DNA of 64,000 bases, taken from NCBI RefSeq assembly GCF_019083995.1, contig NZ_JAHRCU010000018.1, positions 36,820 through 100,819 of the forward strand, read 5' to 3'. A program made the position numbers and the translations under genes. This document shows positions 27,202 to 35,798 of the stretch, one piece after another. The notes beneath the pieces were generated by a model, which was not told the DNA's origin, did no database searches, and worked only from the letters and a program-made list of their open reading frames with translations. The number at the start of each line of letters is the position of its first letter. Within the stretch, counting starts at the first letter, position 1. The stretch is from Roseococcus sp. SDR (GTDB lineage: Bacteria; Pseudomonadota; Alphaproteobacteria; Acetobacterales; Acetobacteraceae).

Positions 27202-27932
27202 CAGCGGCGCCCCAGCAGGCTGTCCCAGAAGATCGTCCGCTTCAGCCCGGCGATGGCCGAGGAGGGGTCGAGATTCTTCGGGCAGCGTTCCGTGCAGGAT
27301 TGCGTGGAGTGGCAGGAATGGCAGCCCGCATCGCCGCTCACGGCGTCGAGCCGTTCCTTGTTGCCGCCATCGCGCACGTCATTCACCAGCGTCCAGGCGC
27401 GGTTCATCGCGGCGGGGCCGAGGTAGTCCTTGTTCCAGGCCACGATGTCGCAGGAGGCGTAGCAGACGCCGCAGCCGATGCACTCGATGCCGGCATCCGC
27501 GGCCTGGCGCTTCTTCGATTCAGGCGGCACCACCGCGAATTCGGCCGGCACCGCGCCATCCGGCGCATCCTTCGGCTGGAACTTGCCGCCCGCCCGCGCC
27601 CATTTGTCGAAGAAGGGCGCCATGTCGGTGGCGAGGTCACGGATCACCGGCAGATTGGCCAGCGGCCGGATCTCCAGCGTCTCGCCCGCACTCGCCACGC
27701 GCTTCACATGCGTCCGGCAGGTCCAGCGCGCGCGGCCATTCACCTCCATCGCGCAGGAGCCGCACATCCCCACCCGGCAGGCGAAGCGATAGGCGAGGTC
27801 CGGCTGCTGCTCGCGCTGGATCTGCGTCACCACGTCGAGGATGGTCTGGTTCTCGCGCGCCGGCACCGCGTATTCGGCGAATGCGCCGCCCTCGGCATCG
27901 CCGCGCCAGATGCGGACCTTCAGATCGGCCAT
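27201..27932 (-). CDS. SDH/FRD-like iron-sulfur subunit
   Basis: 243 residues. Cluster ligands are complete: [2Fe-2S] Cys52, Cys57, Cys60 and Cys72; [4Fe-4S] Cys151, Cys154, Cys157 and Cys161; [3Fe-4S] Cys207, Cys213 and Cys217, with an extra Cys204. The residue after Cys161 is Asp rather than the usual Pro. It passes electrons between the flavoprotein and quinone. First gene of the minus-strand operon; the promoter lies in the 87 bases separating it from the divergent ThDP gene. Confidence 0.92.
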   Translation of the reverse strand: MADLKVRIWRGDAEGGAFAEYAVPARENQTILDVVTQIQREQQPDLAYRFACRVGMCGSCAMEVNGRARWTCRTHVKRVASAGETLEIRPLANLPVIRDLATDMAPFFDKWARAGGKFQPKDAPDGAVPAEFAVVPPESKKRQAADAGIECIGCGVCYASCDIVAWNKDYLGPAAMNRAWTLVNDVRDGGNKERLDAVSGDAGCHSCHSTQSCTERCPKNLDPSSAIAGLKRTIFWDSLLGRR

Positions 27933-27965
27933 CGCTGTTCCTCCCGATGGGCTGATCCTGCCCCG

Positions 27966-27986
27966 GTCTTGTATAAGACACAAGAC
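27966..27986. promoter_or_regulatory. Perfect 7-bp inverted repeat, proposed GntR operator
   Basis: GTCTTGT (27966-27972) and ACAAGAC (27980-27986) are exact inverse complements around 7 bases (ATAAGAC). It lies in the only intergenic gap between the divergent operons, 33 bases from each start codon. The TTGT/ACAA half-sites resemble those bound by GntR-family dimers. The GntR gene of this regulon is at 29642-30364. Binding is inferred, not shown. Confidence 0.65.
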
Positions 27987-28019
27987 CCGTGCAAGCTGAT
28001 CCCCAAGAACAGGAGACGC

Positions 28020-29645
28020 ATGATGCAGCACGAGATCCGCGGCGCCGACATCCTCTGGGGCGCTTTGAAGAAGGGCGGCGTGACGCGCGTCTTCAGCCTT
28101 TCGGGCAACCACATCATGCCGGTCTATGACGCGGCGTTTCAGCAGGGCATCGAGATCATCCATGTCCGGCACGAGGCGGCGGCCGTGCACATGGCCGATG
28201 CCTGGGCGCGGCTGACGGGCGAGGTGGGTGTGGCGCTCGTCACCGGCGGGCAGGGGCATTCCAACGCCGTGGCGGGCCTTCCCACCGCGCTCGCGGGCGA
28301 GGTGCCGATGCTGCTGCTCTCCGGCCATGCGCCGCTGAACGAGCTGGGCCTCGGCGCCTTCCAGGAGACGCCGCAGGTCGAGATGGCGGCCCCCCTCTGC
28401 AAGGCCGCCTGGCTGGCGCAGAGCACCGCGGGCCTCGCCGATGACATCGCGCGCGGCTTTGCCATCGCGCGTTCCGGCCGCCCGGGCCCCGTGCATATCT
28501 CGCTGCCGACCGATGTGGTGGAGGCCAAGGCCACGCCGAAGCTGCCGGACGAAGCGGCCTATCTCGCCAAGCCCATGCCGCTCGCCGCCGAAAGTGCCAA
28601 CGCCATCCTTGCCGCCATCGCGCAGGCCGAGCGCCCCATCCTCGCCGCCGGCCCCGCGCTGAACACGCCGGAAGGCCGCCGCGCCCGTGCGGCGCTGGAA
28701 GCCGCCATCGGCCTGCCCGTGGCCCTCATGGAAAGCCCGCGCGGCCTGGGCGACCCCTCGCTCGGCGCCTTCGCCGAGATGCTGGCGCAATCCGATTGCG
28801 TGGTGCTGCTGGGCAAGCCGCTCGACTTCACGCTCCGCTTCGGCCGCGCGCCCTTCGTCAGCGAGAAGGCGCGCTGGGTCGTGATCGAACCCGACGCGAA
28901 GCTCATGACGCGCGCCGCGCAGGGCCTCGGCCAGCGCCTCGCGCTTTCCGCCATGGCCGCACCTCTGGAAGCCGTCGCAATGCTCGCGGCCCACGCGAAG
29001 CCGCACGCCAAAGCGGAATGGGCGGCGGCGGTCCGCGAGGCCATCGCCCATCGCCCGCCGGCCTGGGATGCGCTGGCCGGCAAGCCGGGCGGCCCCATCC
29101 ACCCCGCCACCCTCGGCGCGGCGCTGCGCCCACATCTCGACGGCAACACCGTCCTCGTCGTGGATGGCGGCGAGATCGGCCAGTGGATGCAGGCTTGCCT
29201 CTCCGCGCCCGAGCGCGTGATCAATGGCGTCGCCGGCGCCATCGGCGCGGCGCTGCCCTTCGCCGCCGCCGCCCGCGCCGCGCGCCCGGCAGGCCGCGTG
29301 CTCGCCATCTGCGGCGATGGCACCTTCGGCTTCCACATGGCCGAATTCGACACCGCGCTGCGCCACGACCTGCCCTTCGTGCTGGTCGTCGGCAATGACG
29401 CGAAGTGGAACGCGGAATACCAGATCCAGGCGCGCGACTATGGCGCGAACCGCACCCATGGCTGCGAACTCGCCCCCGGCACGCGCTATGACCTGGTGGT
29501 GGCGGGCCTCGGCGGCCATGGCGAATTCGTCGAACGCGGCGAGGATCTGGCGCCCGCCTTGGAGCGCGCCTTCGCCAGCGGCAAGCCCGCCTGCGTGAAC
29601 GTGCTGATCGAGGGCCTGCCCGCCCCCAACCTCCGCCGCGCATGA
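28020..29645 (+). CDS. Thiamine-diphosphate-dependent enzyme, acetolactate-synthase-like
   Basis: 541 residues with the three-domain ThDP fold. Catalytic Glu52 in VRHEAAAVHMAD; SGHAPLNE region; central FAD/ADP-like domain; C-terminal ThDP loop starting Gly432-Asp433-Gly434 and ending VVGNDAKWN. The family splits or joins 2-oxo acids or acyl-CoAs (decarboxylases, carboligases). No acetolactate-synthase small subunit is nearby, so a biosynthetic role is unlikely; a 2-oxo acid or 2-hydroxyacyl decarboxylase/lyase in the same pathway as the divergent operon is more plausible. AGGAG site, start at 28020 or 28023. Confidence 0.85.
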   Translation: MMQHEIRGADILWGALKKGGVTRVFSLSGNHIMPVYDAAFQQGIEIIHVRHEAAAVHMADAWARLTGEVGVALVTGGQGHSNAVAGLPTALAGEVPMLLLSGHAPLNELGLGAFQETPQVEMAAPLCKAAWLAQSTAGLADDIARGFAIARSGRPGPVHISLPTDVVEAKATPKLPDEAAYLAKPMPLAAESANAILAAIAQAERPILAAGPALNTPEGRRARAALEAAIGLPVALMESPRGLGDPSLGAFAEMLAQSDCVVLLGKPLDFTLRFGRAPFVSEKARWVVIEPDAKLMTRAAQGLGQRLALSAMAAPLEAVAMLAAHAKPHAKAEWAAAVREAIAHRPPAWDALAGKPGGPIHPATLGAALRPHLDGNTVLVVDGGEIGQWMQACLSAPERVINGVAGAIGAALPFAAAARAARPAGRVLAICGDGTFGFHMAEFDTALRHDLPFVLVVGNDAKWNAEYQIQARDYGANRTHGCELAPGTRYDLVVAGLGGHGEFVERGEDLAPALERAFASGKPACVNVLIEGLPAPNLRRA

Positions 29646-30364
29646 CCACACTCGCGCGCGAGCCCCTCTACGCCCGCGCCGAGCAGGATCTGCGCGCCCG
29701 CATCGCCGCCGGCGAATGGAAGCCGGGCGAGGCGCTGCCGACCGAGAATGTCCTGGCCGCTGAGCTCGGCATCAGCCAGGGCACGCTCCGCCGCGCACTC
29801 GGCGTGCTCGAAGCCCAGCGCCTGATCGAGCGCCGCCAGGGCATCGGCACCTATGTCACGCAAGCCACCAGCGAGCGCGCGCTCTTCCACTTCTTCCGCG
29901 CCGAGGGCCTGGATGGCGCGCGTCTCGCCCCCACCAGCCGCCTGCACCGGCTGGACCGCGCCCCCGCCACGGCTGACGAAGCGCGCGCCCTCGTTTTGCC
30001 CCGCCGCGCCCACGTGCACCGCTTCACGCGCCAGCGCTTCATCGGCGGCACGTCCCCCATCGTCGAGGAGATCGCGCTGCCCGAGCCGCTGTTTCCCGGC
30101 TTCACCCTGCCCATCGGCGTGGAACTCACCGATGAGCTCTACGTCCACTACCAGCGCCACCACGGCATCACCGTGATGCGCGTGACCGAGAAGCTCTCCG
30201 CCATCGCCGCCCCGGAGGAGAAGGTGGCGCTGCTCGGCCTCACGCCCGGCGCGCCCGTGATGCATATCGAGCGCCTGGCCTTCGACGTGATGGACCGCCC
30301 GGTGGAGCGCCGTCTCTCCTGGATCGAGACCGGCGCGCTGCGCTACGCGATCGAACTGCGCTAG
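29642..30364 (+). CDS. GntR-family regulator, HutC subfamily (UTRA domain)
   Basis: 240 residues. Winged HTH in residues 8-75 (PLYARAEQDLRARIAAGEW, then LAAELGISQGTLRRAL, then RRQGIGTYV). The C-terminal two-thirds is a UTRA ligand-binding domain with PIVEEIALPE, MRVTEKLSAIAA and MHIERLAFD. Co-operonic with the ThDP gene by an ATGA overlap. It is the obvious local regulator, probably a repressor released by the pathway substrate, acting at the palindrome 27966-27986. Confidence 0.9.
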   Translation: MTTLAREPLYARAEQDLRARIAAGEWKPGEALPTENVLAAELGISQGTLRRALGVLEAQRLIERRQGIGTYVTQATSERALFHFFRAEGLDGARLAPTSRLHRLDRAPATADEARALVLPRRAHVHRFTRQRFIGGTSPIVEEIALPEPLFPGFTLPIGVELTDELYVHYQRHHGITVMRVTEKLSAIAAPEEKVALLGLTPGAPVMHIERLAFDVMDRPVERRLSWIETGALRYAIELR

Positions 30365-30380
30365 CCGGCAGCGGAAGAAG

Positions 30381-30511
30381 AAAAGGGCCTCCGGCGGCTG
30401 GGGCCGGGGCCCCAGACCCCATTCCATTTGTGGAGCAATCCCACGGCGTAGGGGGCGCCCCCAAGGATTGGGGTCTGGGGCCTCTCGGCCCCAGCCGCCG
30501 GAGGCCTTTTT
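30381..30511. repeat. Long extragenic inverted repeat, ~40-bp arms
   Basis: Left arm 30381-30420 and right arm 30470-30511 are reverse complements over nearly their whole length, with one 2-base length difference. Each contains GCCTCCGGCGGCTGGGGCC and GGCCCCAGACCCC or their complements. The 49-base centre holds a smaller palindrome GGGGGCGCCCCC at 30451-30462. Each arm is bordered by A/T runs, so a folded transcript would end in U's in either direction. It looks like a dispersed REP/MITE-like element acting as a bidirectional terminator between the gntR gene and the next gene. Confidence 0.85.
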
Positions 30512-30608
30512 CTCCTGCTGTTATCGTCCACAGGCAGCCTGTCAGCCCTCTCGTTCAGCGCGCCGTTTGCGCGTAGCCTCCGCGCCGATTCACCGAGGGG
30601 AGCCCGCC

Positions 30609-31586
30609 ATGAAAGCCGCCGTCGTCACCGCCGAAGGCCTCAAGATCCAGGAGGTCCCGGTGCCCAAGCCCGGCCCCGAGCAGATCCTGATCAAGCTGCG
30701 CGCCATCGGCCTGAACCGCGCCGATCTCGGCGTGGCGGCCGGCCATGCACATGGCGCGGTGGGCGGCATCGGCGCCATCCCGGGCCTGGAAGCGGCAGGC
30801 GAGATCGTGGAATGCGGCAGCGCGGTGCCGGATCACCTCAAGCCCGGGATGCGCGTCATGGGCGGCATGGCCTCCAGCTATGCCGAATACGCGCTCGCCG
30901 ATTGGGGCCGCGTCAGCCTGGTGCCGGACGCCAACATGTCCTGGGAGGTGGCGGCGACGCTGCCGGTGGCGCTGCAGACCATGCACAATGCCGTCGTCAC
31001 CCACGGACTCTGCGCGCCTGGTTCCGCCATCATGATCCAGGGCGCCTCCTCGGGCGTGGGCCTGATGGGCCTGCAGATCGCGCGGCTGATGGGTGCCAGC
31101 GTGGTGGTGGGCAGCTCCACCAACCCCGAGAAGCGCGCCCGCCTCGCCGAATTCGGCGCCACACTGGCGGTGGACACGAACGACCCCGCCTGGGTGAAGC
31201 AGGTGCTGGACGCCACGGGCGGCCGCGGCGTGGATTCCGTGGTGGACCAGATCAGCGGCCCGCTCGTCTCCCAGACACTGGCGGCGACCCGCATCCTGGG
31301 CCGCATCATCAATGTGGGGCGCCTCGGCGGCGCCGTCGCGGATTTCGACTTCGACCTGCACGCCGCCCGCCGCATCTCCTATATCGGCGTCACCTTCCGC
31401 ACCCGCAGCAATGAGGAGGTGCGCGAGATCGTCCGCCTCATGCGGCAGGATCTCTGGGCGGCGCTGGAGGCGGGCAAGCTCGCCCTCCCGCTCGACCGGA
31501 CCTTCCACCTGGAGGAGGTGCATGCCGCGCTGGCGCACATGAAGGCCAATGCGCATTTCGGGAAGATCGCGATGGTGACGGGCTGA
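30609..31586 (+). CDS. Quinone-oxidoreductase-like MDR protein
   Basis: 325 residues, zinc-free medium-chain dehydrogenase/reductase. The NADPH-binding loop reads QGASSGVGLMGLQIARLMGA, and GLNRADLG sits near the N-terminus. No structural or catalytic zinc-Cys ligands are seen, pointing to the quinone oxidoreductase/enoyl reductase side of the family. It reduces an enone or quinone with NADPH; substrate unknown. Stands alone after the inverted repeat. Confidence 0.85.
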   Translation: MKAAVVTAEGLKIQEVPVPKPGPEQILIKLRAIGLNRADLGVAAGHAHGAVGGIGAIPGLEAAGEIVECGSAVPDHLKPGMRVMGGMASSYAEYALADWGRVSLVPDANMSWEVAATLPVALQTMHNAVVTHGLCAPGSAIMIQGASSGVGLMGLQIARLMGASVVVGSSTNPEKRARLAEFGATLAVDTNDPAWVKQVLDATGGRGVDSVVDQISGPLVSQTLAATRILGRIINVGRLGGAVADFDFDLHAARRISYIGVTFRTRSNEEVREIVRLMRQDLWAALEAGKLALPLDRTFHLEEVHAALAHMKANAHFGKIAMVTG

Positions 31587-31678
31587 CCATCGGCGCCGGT
31601 TTTCCCCAGCATCGAAGAAGCCGATTGGCAGAAGGCCCGCACAAAGGTTAACAAAGCTCGACACGCGGGAGTGAGACC

Positions 31679-32008
31679 ATGCTGCGCCTTCTGCCCCTGT
31701 TGATCGTCCTGATCCTGCCGGCCACGGCGCAGGCGCAGCTGGCGCGCTTTTGCAACGGGCGGGTGACGGCGGAGCGCACCGATACGGACCGCTCCAGCAC
31801 GACCATCACCTACTACGCCTTCATCCGCAGCCAGGCGCCGGCCAACATCACGCTCACCTATCGCGGCAACCTGCTGGACCGCCCGATGAACCGCAGCTTC
31901 CAGGTGAGCCCCTCCGGTCTTCGCGTGAAACTTGGCCATCAGGCGAACGGCGTGGGCCAGACCCTGATCAGCACCCAGCTCGTGGAAGCCATCGCCATCA
32001 CCTGCTGA
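31679..32008 (+). CDS. Small exported protein of unknown function
   Basis: 109 residues with a clear Sec signal (MLRLLPLLIVLILPATAQAQ). The 90-residue mature part has two Cys (near the start and at the very C-terminus), suggesting one disulfide tying the ends, and beta-rich sequence such as TTITYYAFIRSQ. No family recognised. The last 11 bases overlap the convergent SOUL gene. Confidence 0.55.
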   Translation: MLRLLPLLIVLILPATAQAQLARFCNGRVTAERTDTDRSSTTITYYAFIRSQAPANITLTYRGNLLDRPMNRSFQVSPSGLRVKLGHQANGVGQTLISTQLVEAIAITC

Positions 32009-32627
32009 CGGGCAGCCAGGCCTCGCTGCGGCGCAGGCCCGGGATGGTCCAGGGCGGATCGTAGAACCAGGCGCCCCCGGGGCCGGCTGGATGCCAGCCG
32101 CTGCCTGCGAGCGCAGCGATGAGTCGCGCCTGGGCGGCCGCCACCGCCTCCGGGCTTGGCAGGCCCGAAAAGCGCAGCACCGCCACCTCCACCTCGGGCA
32201 GCGTCACGATCTCGATGCGCGGATCGCGTGGGCGGGGCAGGGTGGCCCGGGTGTAGCGCGCGGGCATGAAGAAGCCGATGCGCCAGCTTCCCTCGGCCCC
32301 GCTCTGCGCCACCGGCGCCGTCATCCCGATCCGCTCGCCGGATTGGGCCACGGGCGCGGTCATTCCGATCCGCTCGGCCGCGTCATTCTCGCCGAAGATG
32401 AAGGCGGCGAGCGGCCGGAAAGCGGCGCTGCGGGCGCTCACCTCGTCGCCCTCCACCAGCATCTCGGCAACGAGGCGCGGGGCATAGCGGCGGATTTCCA
32501 CATCGCCCAAGGGGGAGGGCAGGCGGGAAATCACGACGAAGGGCGGTTCCTCGGTGTCGCGCATGCCCAAGACTGAGCACGCGCCCAGCAGCGGCGCCAG
32601 CCCGAGCAGCAGAAGCCGCCGCCTCAT
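31998..32627 (-). CDS. SOUL-family heme-binding lipoprotein
   Basis: 209 residues. The signal ends in a lipobox (LLGACS). The mature part follows the SOUL/HEBP pattern: EIRRYAPRLVAEM, then ERIGMTAPVAQ twice in tandem, then FFMPARYT and a C-terminal WFYDPPWTIPGLRR. SOUL proteins bind heme or porphyrins; here it would be membrane-anchored in the periplasm. The exact 13-residue duplication (bases 32298-32336 and 32337-32375) resembles the paired KIAMTAPV motif of many bacterial members. ATGA overlap with the upstream small membrane gene. Confidence 0.85.
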   Translation of the reverse strand: MRRRLLLLGLAPLLGACSVLGMRDTEEPPFVVISRLPSPLGDVEIRRYAPRLVAEMLVEGDEVSARSAAFRPLAAFIFGENDAAERIGMTAPVAQSGERIGMTAPVAQSGAEGSWRIGFFMPARYTRATLPRPRDPRIEIVTLPEVEVAVLRFSGLPSPEAVAAAQARLIAALAGSGWHPAGPGGAWFYDPPWTIPGLRRSEAWLPVSR

Positions 32628-32854
32628 CGCTCGAAGCGCAGCATGATGGCCACGCCCAGCTGCACCGAGCTGAAGGTCAAGGCGCAGAAGAACCAGAGCA
32701 GCAGCAGGGGCAGGGGGTGCTCGGAAGAGCGGACCAGCAGACCCCCAAGACCCATGGGATCGGCCCAGAGGATCGCCGCCATCAGCACGGTGGAGAGCGC
32801 CATGCCGATGCCGACATGCCAGAGGTAGAAGCGGAGTTTCGGTGCGTCATTCAC
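32624..32854 (-). CDS. Two-span small membrane protein
   Basis: 76 residues with two hydrophobic spans (about 10-29 and 46-70) linked by a loop containing RSSEHPLP. No signature recognised. Its stop overlaps the start of the SOUL lipoprotein gene, so the two are co-translated and the pair may act together in the envelope. Confidence 0.6.
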   Translation of the reverse strand: MNDAPKLRFYLWHVGIGMALSTVLMAAILWADPMGLGGLLVRSSEHPLPLLLLWFFCALTFSSVQLGVAIMLRFER

Positions 32855-32885
32855 GCCCCGGGATGTGGTCCGGGGCGCGCCGTCT

Positions 32886-33833
32886 TCAATCCGGCTGCAT
32901 GCCGGTGCGGCGGATCAGCGGCGCCCAGCGCTCGGCATCCTCGCGCAGCTTGGCGGCCAAGGCTTCGGGGGGCGCATCCACCGGCTCGATGCCCAGCGCC
33001 GCCAGCCGCTCGCGCACCTCCGGGTTGCGCAGCACCTCGCCCACCGCCTGGTTGATGCGCGTGACGATGGCCGCATCCGTCCCGCGCGGCGCCACCAGCC
33101 CATGCCAGCCGGAGACCGCGATGTTGGACACACCCGCCTCGGCCAGCGTCGGCACCTCGGGCAGGGCCTGGGTGCGCGCGCCGGTGGAAACCGCGAGGCC
33201 GCGCAGGCGCCCGGCCTGCACATGTTGCGTGACGGCGCCGATATTGATCATGACCCCCTGGAGCGAACCGCCCATCAGGTCATTCACCGCGAGCGCGCCG
33301 CCGCGATAGGGCGCATGGGTCCAGCGCGTCTCGGTGGCCTGCTGCAGCAATTCCACCAGCAGGTGCGAGAGGCTGCCATTGCCCGGCGTGCCGACGGCGA
33401 TGGGCTGCCGGCGGCTCAGCGCCACGAATTCGGCGAGGTTGGCCGCCGGAAAATCGGCCTTCACCACCAGGATCTGCGGCACGGAGGTGACCTGCGCCAC
33501 GGCCGCGAAATCCTCCACCGGGTCGAAGGAGAGGCGGCGGAACAGGCCCTTGTTGATGGAGAGGCTGTCCGAGCCCGCGACCAGCGTCAGCCCATCCGGC
33601 CGGGCGCGGGCGCCCAGCTCATAGCCGATATTGCTGCCCGCACCCGGGTGGTTCTCCACCACGATATTCTGCCCCAGCACCGGCCCCAGGTGGCGGGCGA
33701 TGAGGCGCGCCACGATGTCCTGGCTGCCGCCCGGCGCCACCGGGACGATGAGGCGGATGGGCCGGTCGGCCTGCGCCAGGGCGGGCGTGGCGAGGGCGAG
33801 CGGGGCGAGGGCGAGGATCTGGCGGCGGTTCAT
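32886..33833 (-). CDS. Tripartite tricarboxylate transporter (Bug) receptor
   Basis: 315 residues. Twin-Arg-like signal MNRRQILALAPLALATP, cleavage after LAQA, then DRPIRLIVPVAPGGSQD. THAPYRGGALAVNDLMGG and LPEVPTLAEAGVS are Bug hallmarks. It is a periplasmic carboxylate-binding protein with no transporter genes beside it, divergent from cysK across a 186-base regulatory region. ATG 33833 fits the signal peptide. Confidence 0.88.
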   Translation of the reverse strand: MNRRQILALAPLALATPALAQADRPIRLIVPVAPGGSQDIVARLIARHLGPVLGQNIVVENHPGAGSNIGYELGARARPDGLTLVAGSDSLSINKGLFRRLSFDPVEDFAAVAQVTSVPQILVVKADFPAANLAEFVALSRRQPIAVGTPGNGSLSHLLVELLQQATETRWTHAPYRGGALAVNDLMGGSLQGVMINIGAVTQHVQAGRLRGLAVSTGARTQALPEVPTLAEAGVSNIAVSGWHGLVAPRGTDAAIVTRINQAVGEVLRNPEVRERLAALGIEPVDAPPEALAAKLREDAERWAPLIRRTGMQPD

Positions 33834-33872
33834 CGGGAGCTGCTCCAGGCCGGCGGAAAATAACCGGCAATG

Positions 33873-33938
33873 ACGTGAATTAAACACGATGTATGATCGT
33901 GAGATATGGGCCAAATAAGCGAACGTCAACGTGAATTA
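33873..33938. promoter_or_regulatory. AT-rich divergent promoter region with direct repeats and a palindrome
   Basis: ACGTGAATTA occurs twice in the same orientation (33873-33882 and 33929-33938). Between them, CACGAT (33885-33890) and ATCGTG (33896-33901) form a perfect 6-bp inverted repeat with a 5-base spacer. The region is markedly AT-rich against its surroundings and lies between the Bug gene (minus) and cysK (plus). Repeats of this kind suggest regulator binding, perhaps controlling sulfur assimilation. No regulator is identified. Confidence 0.5.
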
Positions 33939-34019
33939 TCCGGCGTTCCTGCATGGAACCCCCGCGCCCCGCGCATTGCGTCAGGGGAATCCCTTGTTTC
34001 ACGACAGGACCGTGCTGAT

Positions 34020-35048
34020 ATGCCCCCCATGAACGCCATCGCACCCGCCCCCGTCCGCGGCCTTCTCGGCGCCATCGGGAACACGCCCCTGATCCGCCTC
34101 GCTCGTGCCTCCGCCGCCACCGGCTGCGAGATCCTGGGCAAGGCCGAATTCATGAATCCGGGCGGCTCGGTGAAGGACCGCGCGGCACTTGCCATCATCC
34201 AGGGCGCGGAGGCGCGGGGCGAACTGCGCCCGGGTGGCGTCATCGTGGAGGGCACGGCGGGCAATACCGGCATCGGCCTGACCCTCGTCGGCAATGCGCG
34301 CGGCTATCGCAGCGTCATCGTGATGCCGGAGACCCAAAGCCAGGAGAAGATCGACTTCCTGCGCATGATCGGCGCCGACCTTCGCCTCATCCCCGCCAAG
34401 CCCTTCAAGGACCCCGGCAACTACGTGCATTATTCACGCCGGCTGGCCGAGGAATTGAACGCGGCCGACCCGGGCTCCGCCCTCTGGGCCAACCAGTTCG
34501 ACAATCTGGACAACCGCGAGGGCCATCGCCGCACCACCGGCGCCGAAATCATCGCCCAGGCCGGCGGCCGCGTGGATGCCTTCACCTGCGCCTGCGGCAC
34601 CGGCGGCACGCTGGCCGGCATCGCCATGGCCTTGAAGGAACACGACGCCACCACGCAGGTCGTGCTCGCCGACCCCATGGGCTCCGCCCTCTACGCCTGG
34701 CGCAAGACCGGCACGCCCGAAATGAGCGAGGGCGGCTCCATCACCGAGGGCATCGGCCAGTCCCGCGTCCCCGGCAACCTCGAAGGCGCGCCGATTGATG
34801 ACGCGCTGCAGGTGACCGACGAGGAGGCGCTGGAGCAGGTCTTCGACCTCACCTTGCATGAGGGCCTCTGCATCGGCGGCTCCGCCGGCATCAATGTCGC
34901 CGCCGCCGTGAAGCTCGCCCGCCGCATGGGCCCGGGGCATCGCATCGTCACCATCCTCTGCGACGGCGGCGCGCGCTACCAGTCCAAGCTCTTCAATCCG
35001 GCGTTCCTGCGAGCCAAGGGCCTGCCCGTGCCGAGCTGGCTCGCATGA
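34020..35048 (+). CDS. cysK: Cysteine synthase (O-acetylserine sulfhydrylase)
   Basis: 342 residues. The PLP lysine is Lys52 in [21 protein letters not shown] is the substrate loop and [10 protein letters not shown] binds the PLP phosphate. It makes cysteine from O-acetylserine and sulfide. Start at ATG 34020 (or 34029). It overlaps the serine acetyltransferase gene by 4 bases, so both steps of cysteine synthesis are in one operon and the bienzyme complex can assemble co-translationally. Confidence 0.92.
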   Translation: MPPMNAIAPAPVRGLLGAIGNTPLIRLARASAATGCEILGKAEFMNPGGSVKDRAALAIIQGAEARGELRPGGVIVEGTAGNTGIGLTLVGNARGYRSVIVMPETQSQEKIDFLRMIGADLRLIPAKPFKDPGNYVHYSRRLAEELNAADPGSALWANQFDNLDNREGHRRTTGAEIIAQAGGRVDAFTCACGTGGTLAGIAMALKEHDATTQVVLADPMGSALYAWRKTGTPEMSEGGSITEGIGQSRVPGNLEGAPIDDALQVTDEEALEQVFDLTLHEGLCIGGSAGINVAAAVKLARRMGPGHRIVTILCDGGARYQSKLFNPAFLRAKGLPVPSWLA

Positions 35049-35716
35049 CCCCCCCCGCGACGAAGGAGCGGCCGGTCCTGGAGATCATCGAGCTCGGCCG
35101 CTCCATTCGCGAGCGTGACCCGGCGCGCCCTTCCTGGCCCGAGGTCATCTTCTCCTATCCCGGGCTGCACGCCGTGCTCTGGCACCGCCTCGCGCACCGG
35201 CTCTGGACGCTCGGCCTGCGCGGCCTCGGCCGCTTCACCTCGCATCTGGGGCGCATGCTGACGGGCATCGAGATCCATCCGGGGGCGAAGATCGGCCGCC
35301 GGCTCTTCATTGACCATGGCATGGGCGTCGTGATCGGCGAGACGGCGACCATCGGCGACGACGTGACGATCTACCACGGCGTGACTTTGGGCGGCCTCTC
35401 GCTCAAGGCCGGCAAGCGGCACCCGGACGTGCTGGACGGTGCCATCCTCGGCGCCGGCGCCCAGGTGCTGGGGCCGATCACGGTGGGCCGGGGCGCCCGC
35501 GTCGGCGCCAATGCCGTGGCCGTCGCCTCCGTGCCGGACGGCACCACGGTGGTGGGCATCCCGGCGCGCTGTTCGGGCCCGGATTGTCCCGAGGTCGTGA
35601 CGGTCGGCTATGGCCTCCCCGCCCAGGAGATCGACCCGGTGGGCGAGCGGCTGGCGGCGCTGGAGAGCGAAATGCGGGCATTGCGCGTGGCGCTTGAGCA
35701 GCGCCGCGCGAGTTGA
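35045..35716 (+). CDS. cysE: Serine O-acetyltransferase
   Basis: 223 residues, shorter than E. coli CysE and like the EpsC/plant-type form. Left-handed beta-helix hexapeptides start at [19 protein letters not shown], with the catalytic Asp-His pair in [13 protein letters not shown] and YHGVTLGG next. It transfers acetyl from acetyl-CoA to serine for CysK. The C-terminus ends in a helical coiled stretch ([17 protein letters not shown]) with no terminal Ile, so the classic interaction with CysK through a C-terminal Ile is not evident. Confidence 0.9.
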   Translation: MTPPATKERPVLEIIELGRSIRERDPARPSWPEVIFSYPGLHAVLWHRLAHRLWTLGLRGLGRFTSHLGRMLTGIEIHPGAKIGRRLFIDHGMGVVIGETATIGDDVTIYHGVTLGGLSLKAGKRHPDVLDGAILGAGAQVLGPITVGRGARVGANAVAVASVPDGTTVVGIPARCSGPDCPEVVTVGYGLPAQEIDPVGERLAALESEMRALRVALEQRRAS

Positions 35717-35798
35717 GCGCGGCCGCGCGTGAATTTCGGGTAAACATCCCGCGGATCCCAGGCTATCGTCGCCTATCCAGCCCGGAGATTCCAAGCCC

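Noticed and set aside
32298..32375. 39-base duplication in the SOUL gene as a recent slippage event
   Set aside because: A paired KIAMTAPV-like motif is a normal feature of many bacterial SOUL proteins, so it is probably ancestral.
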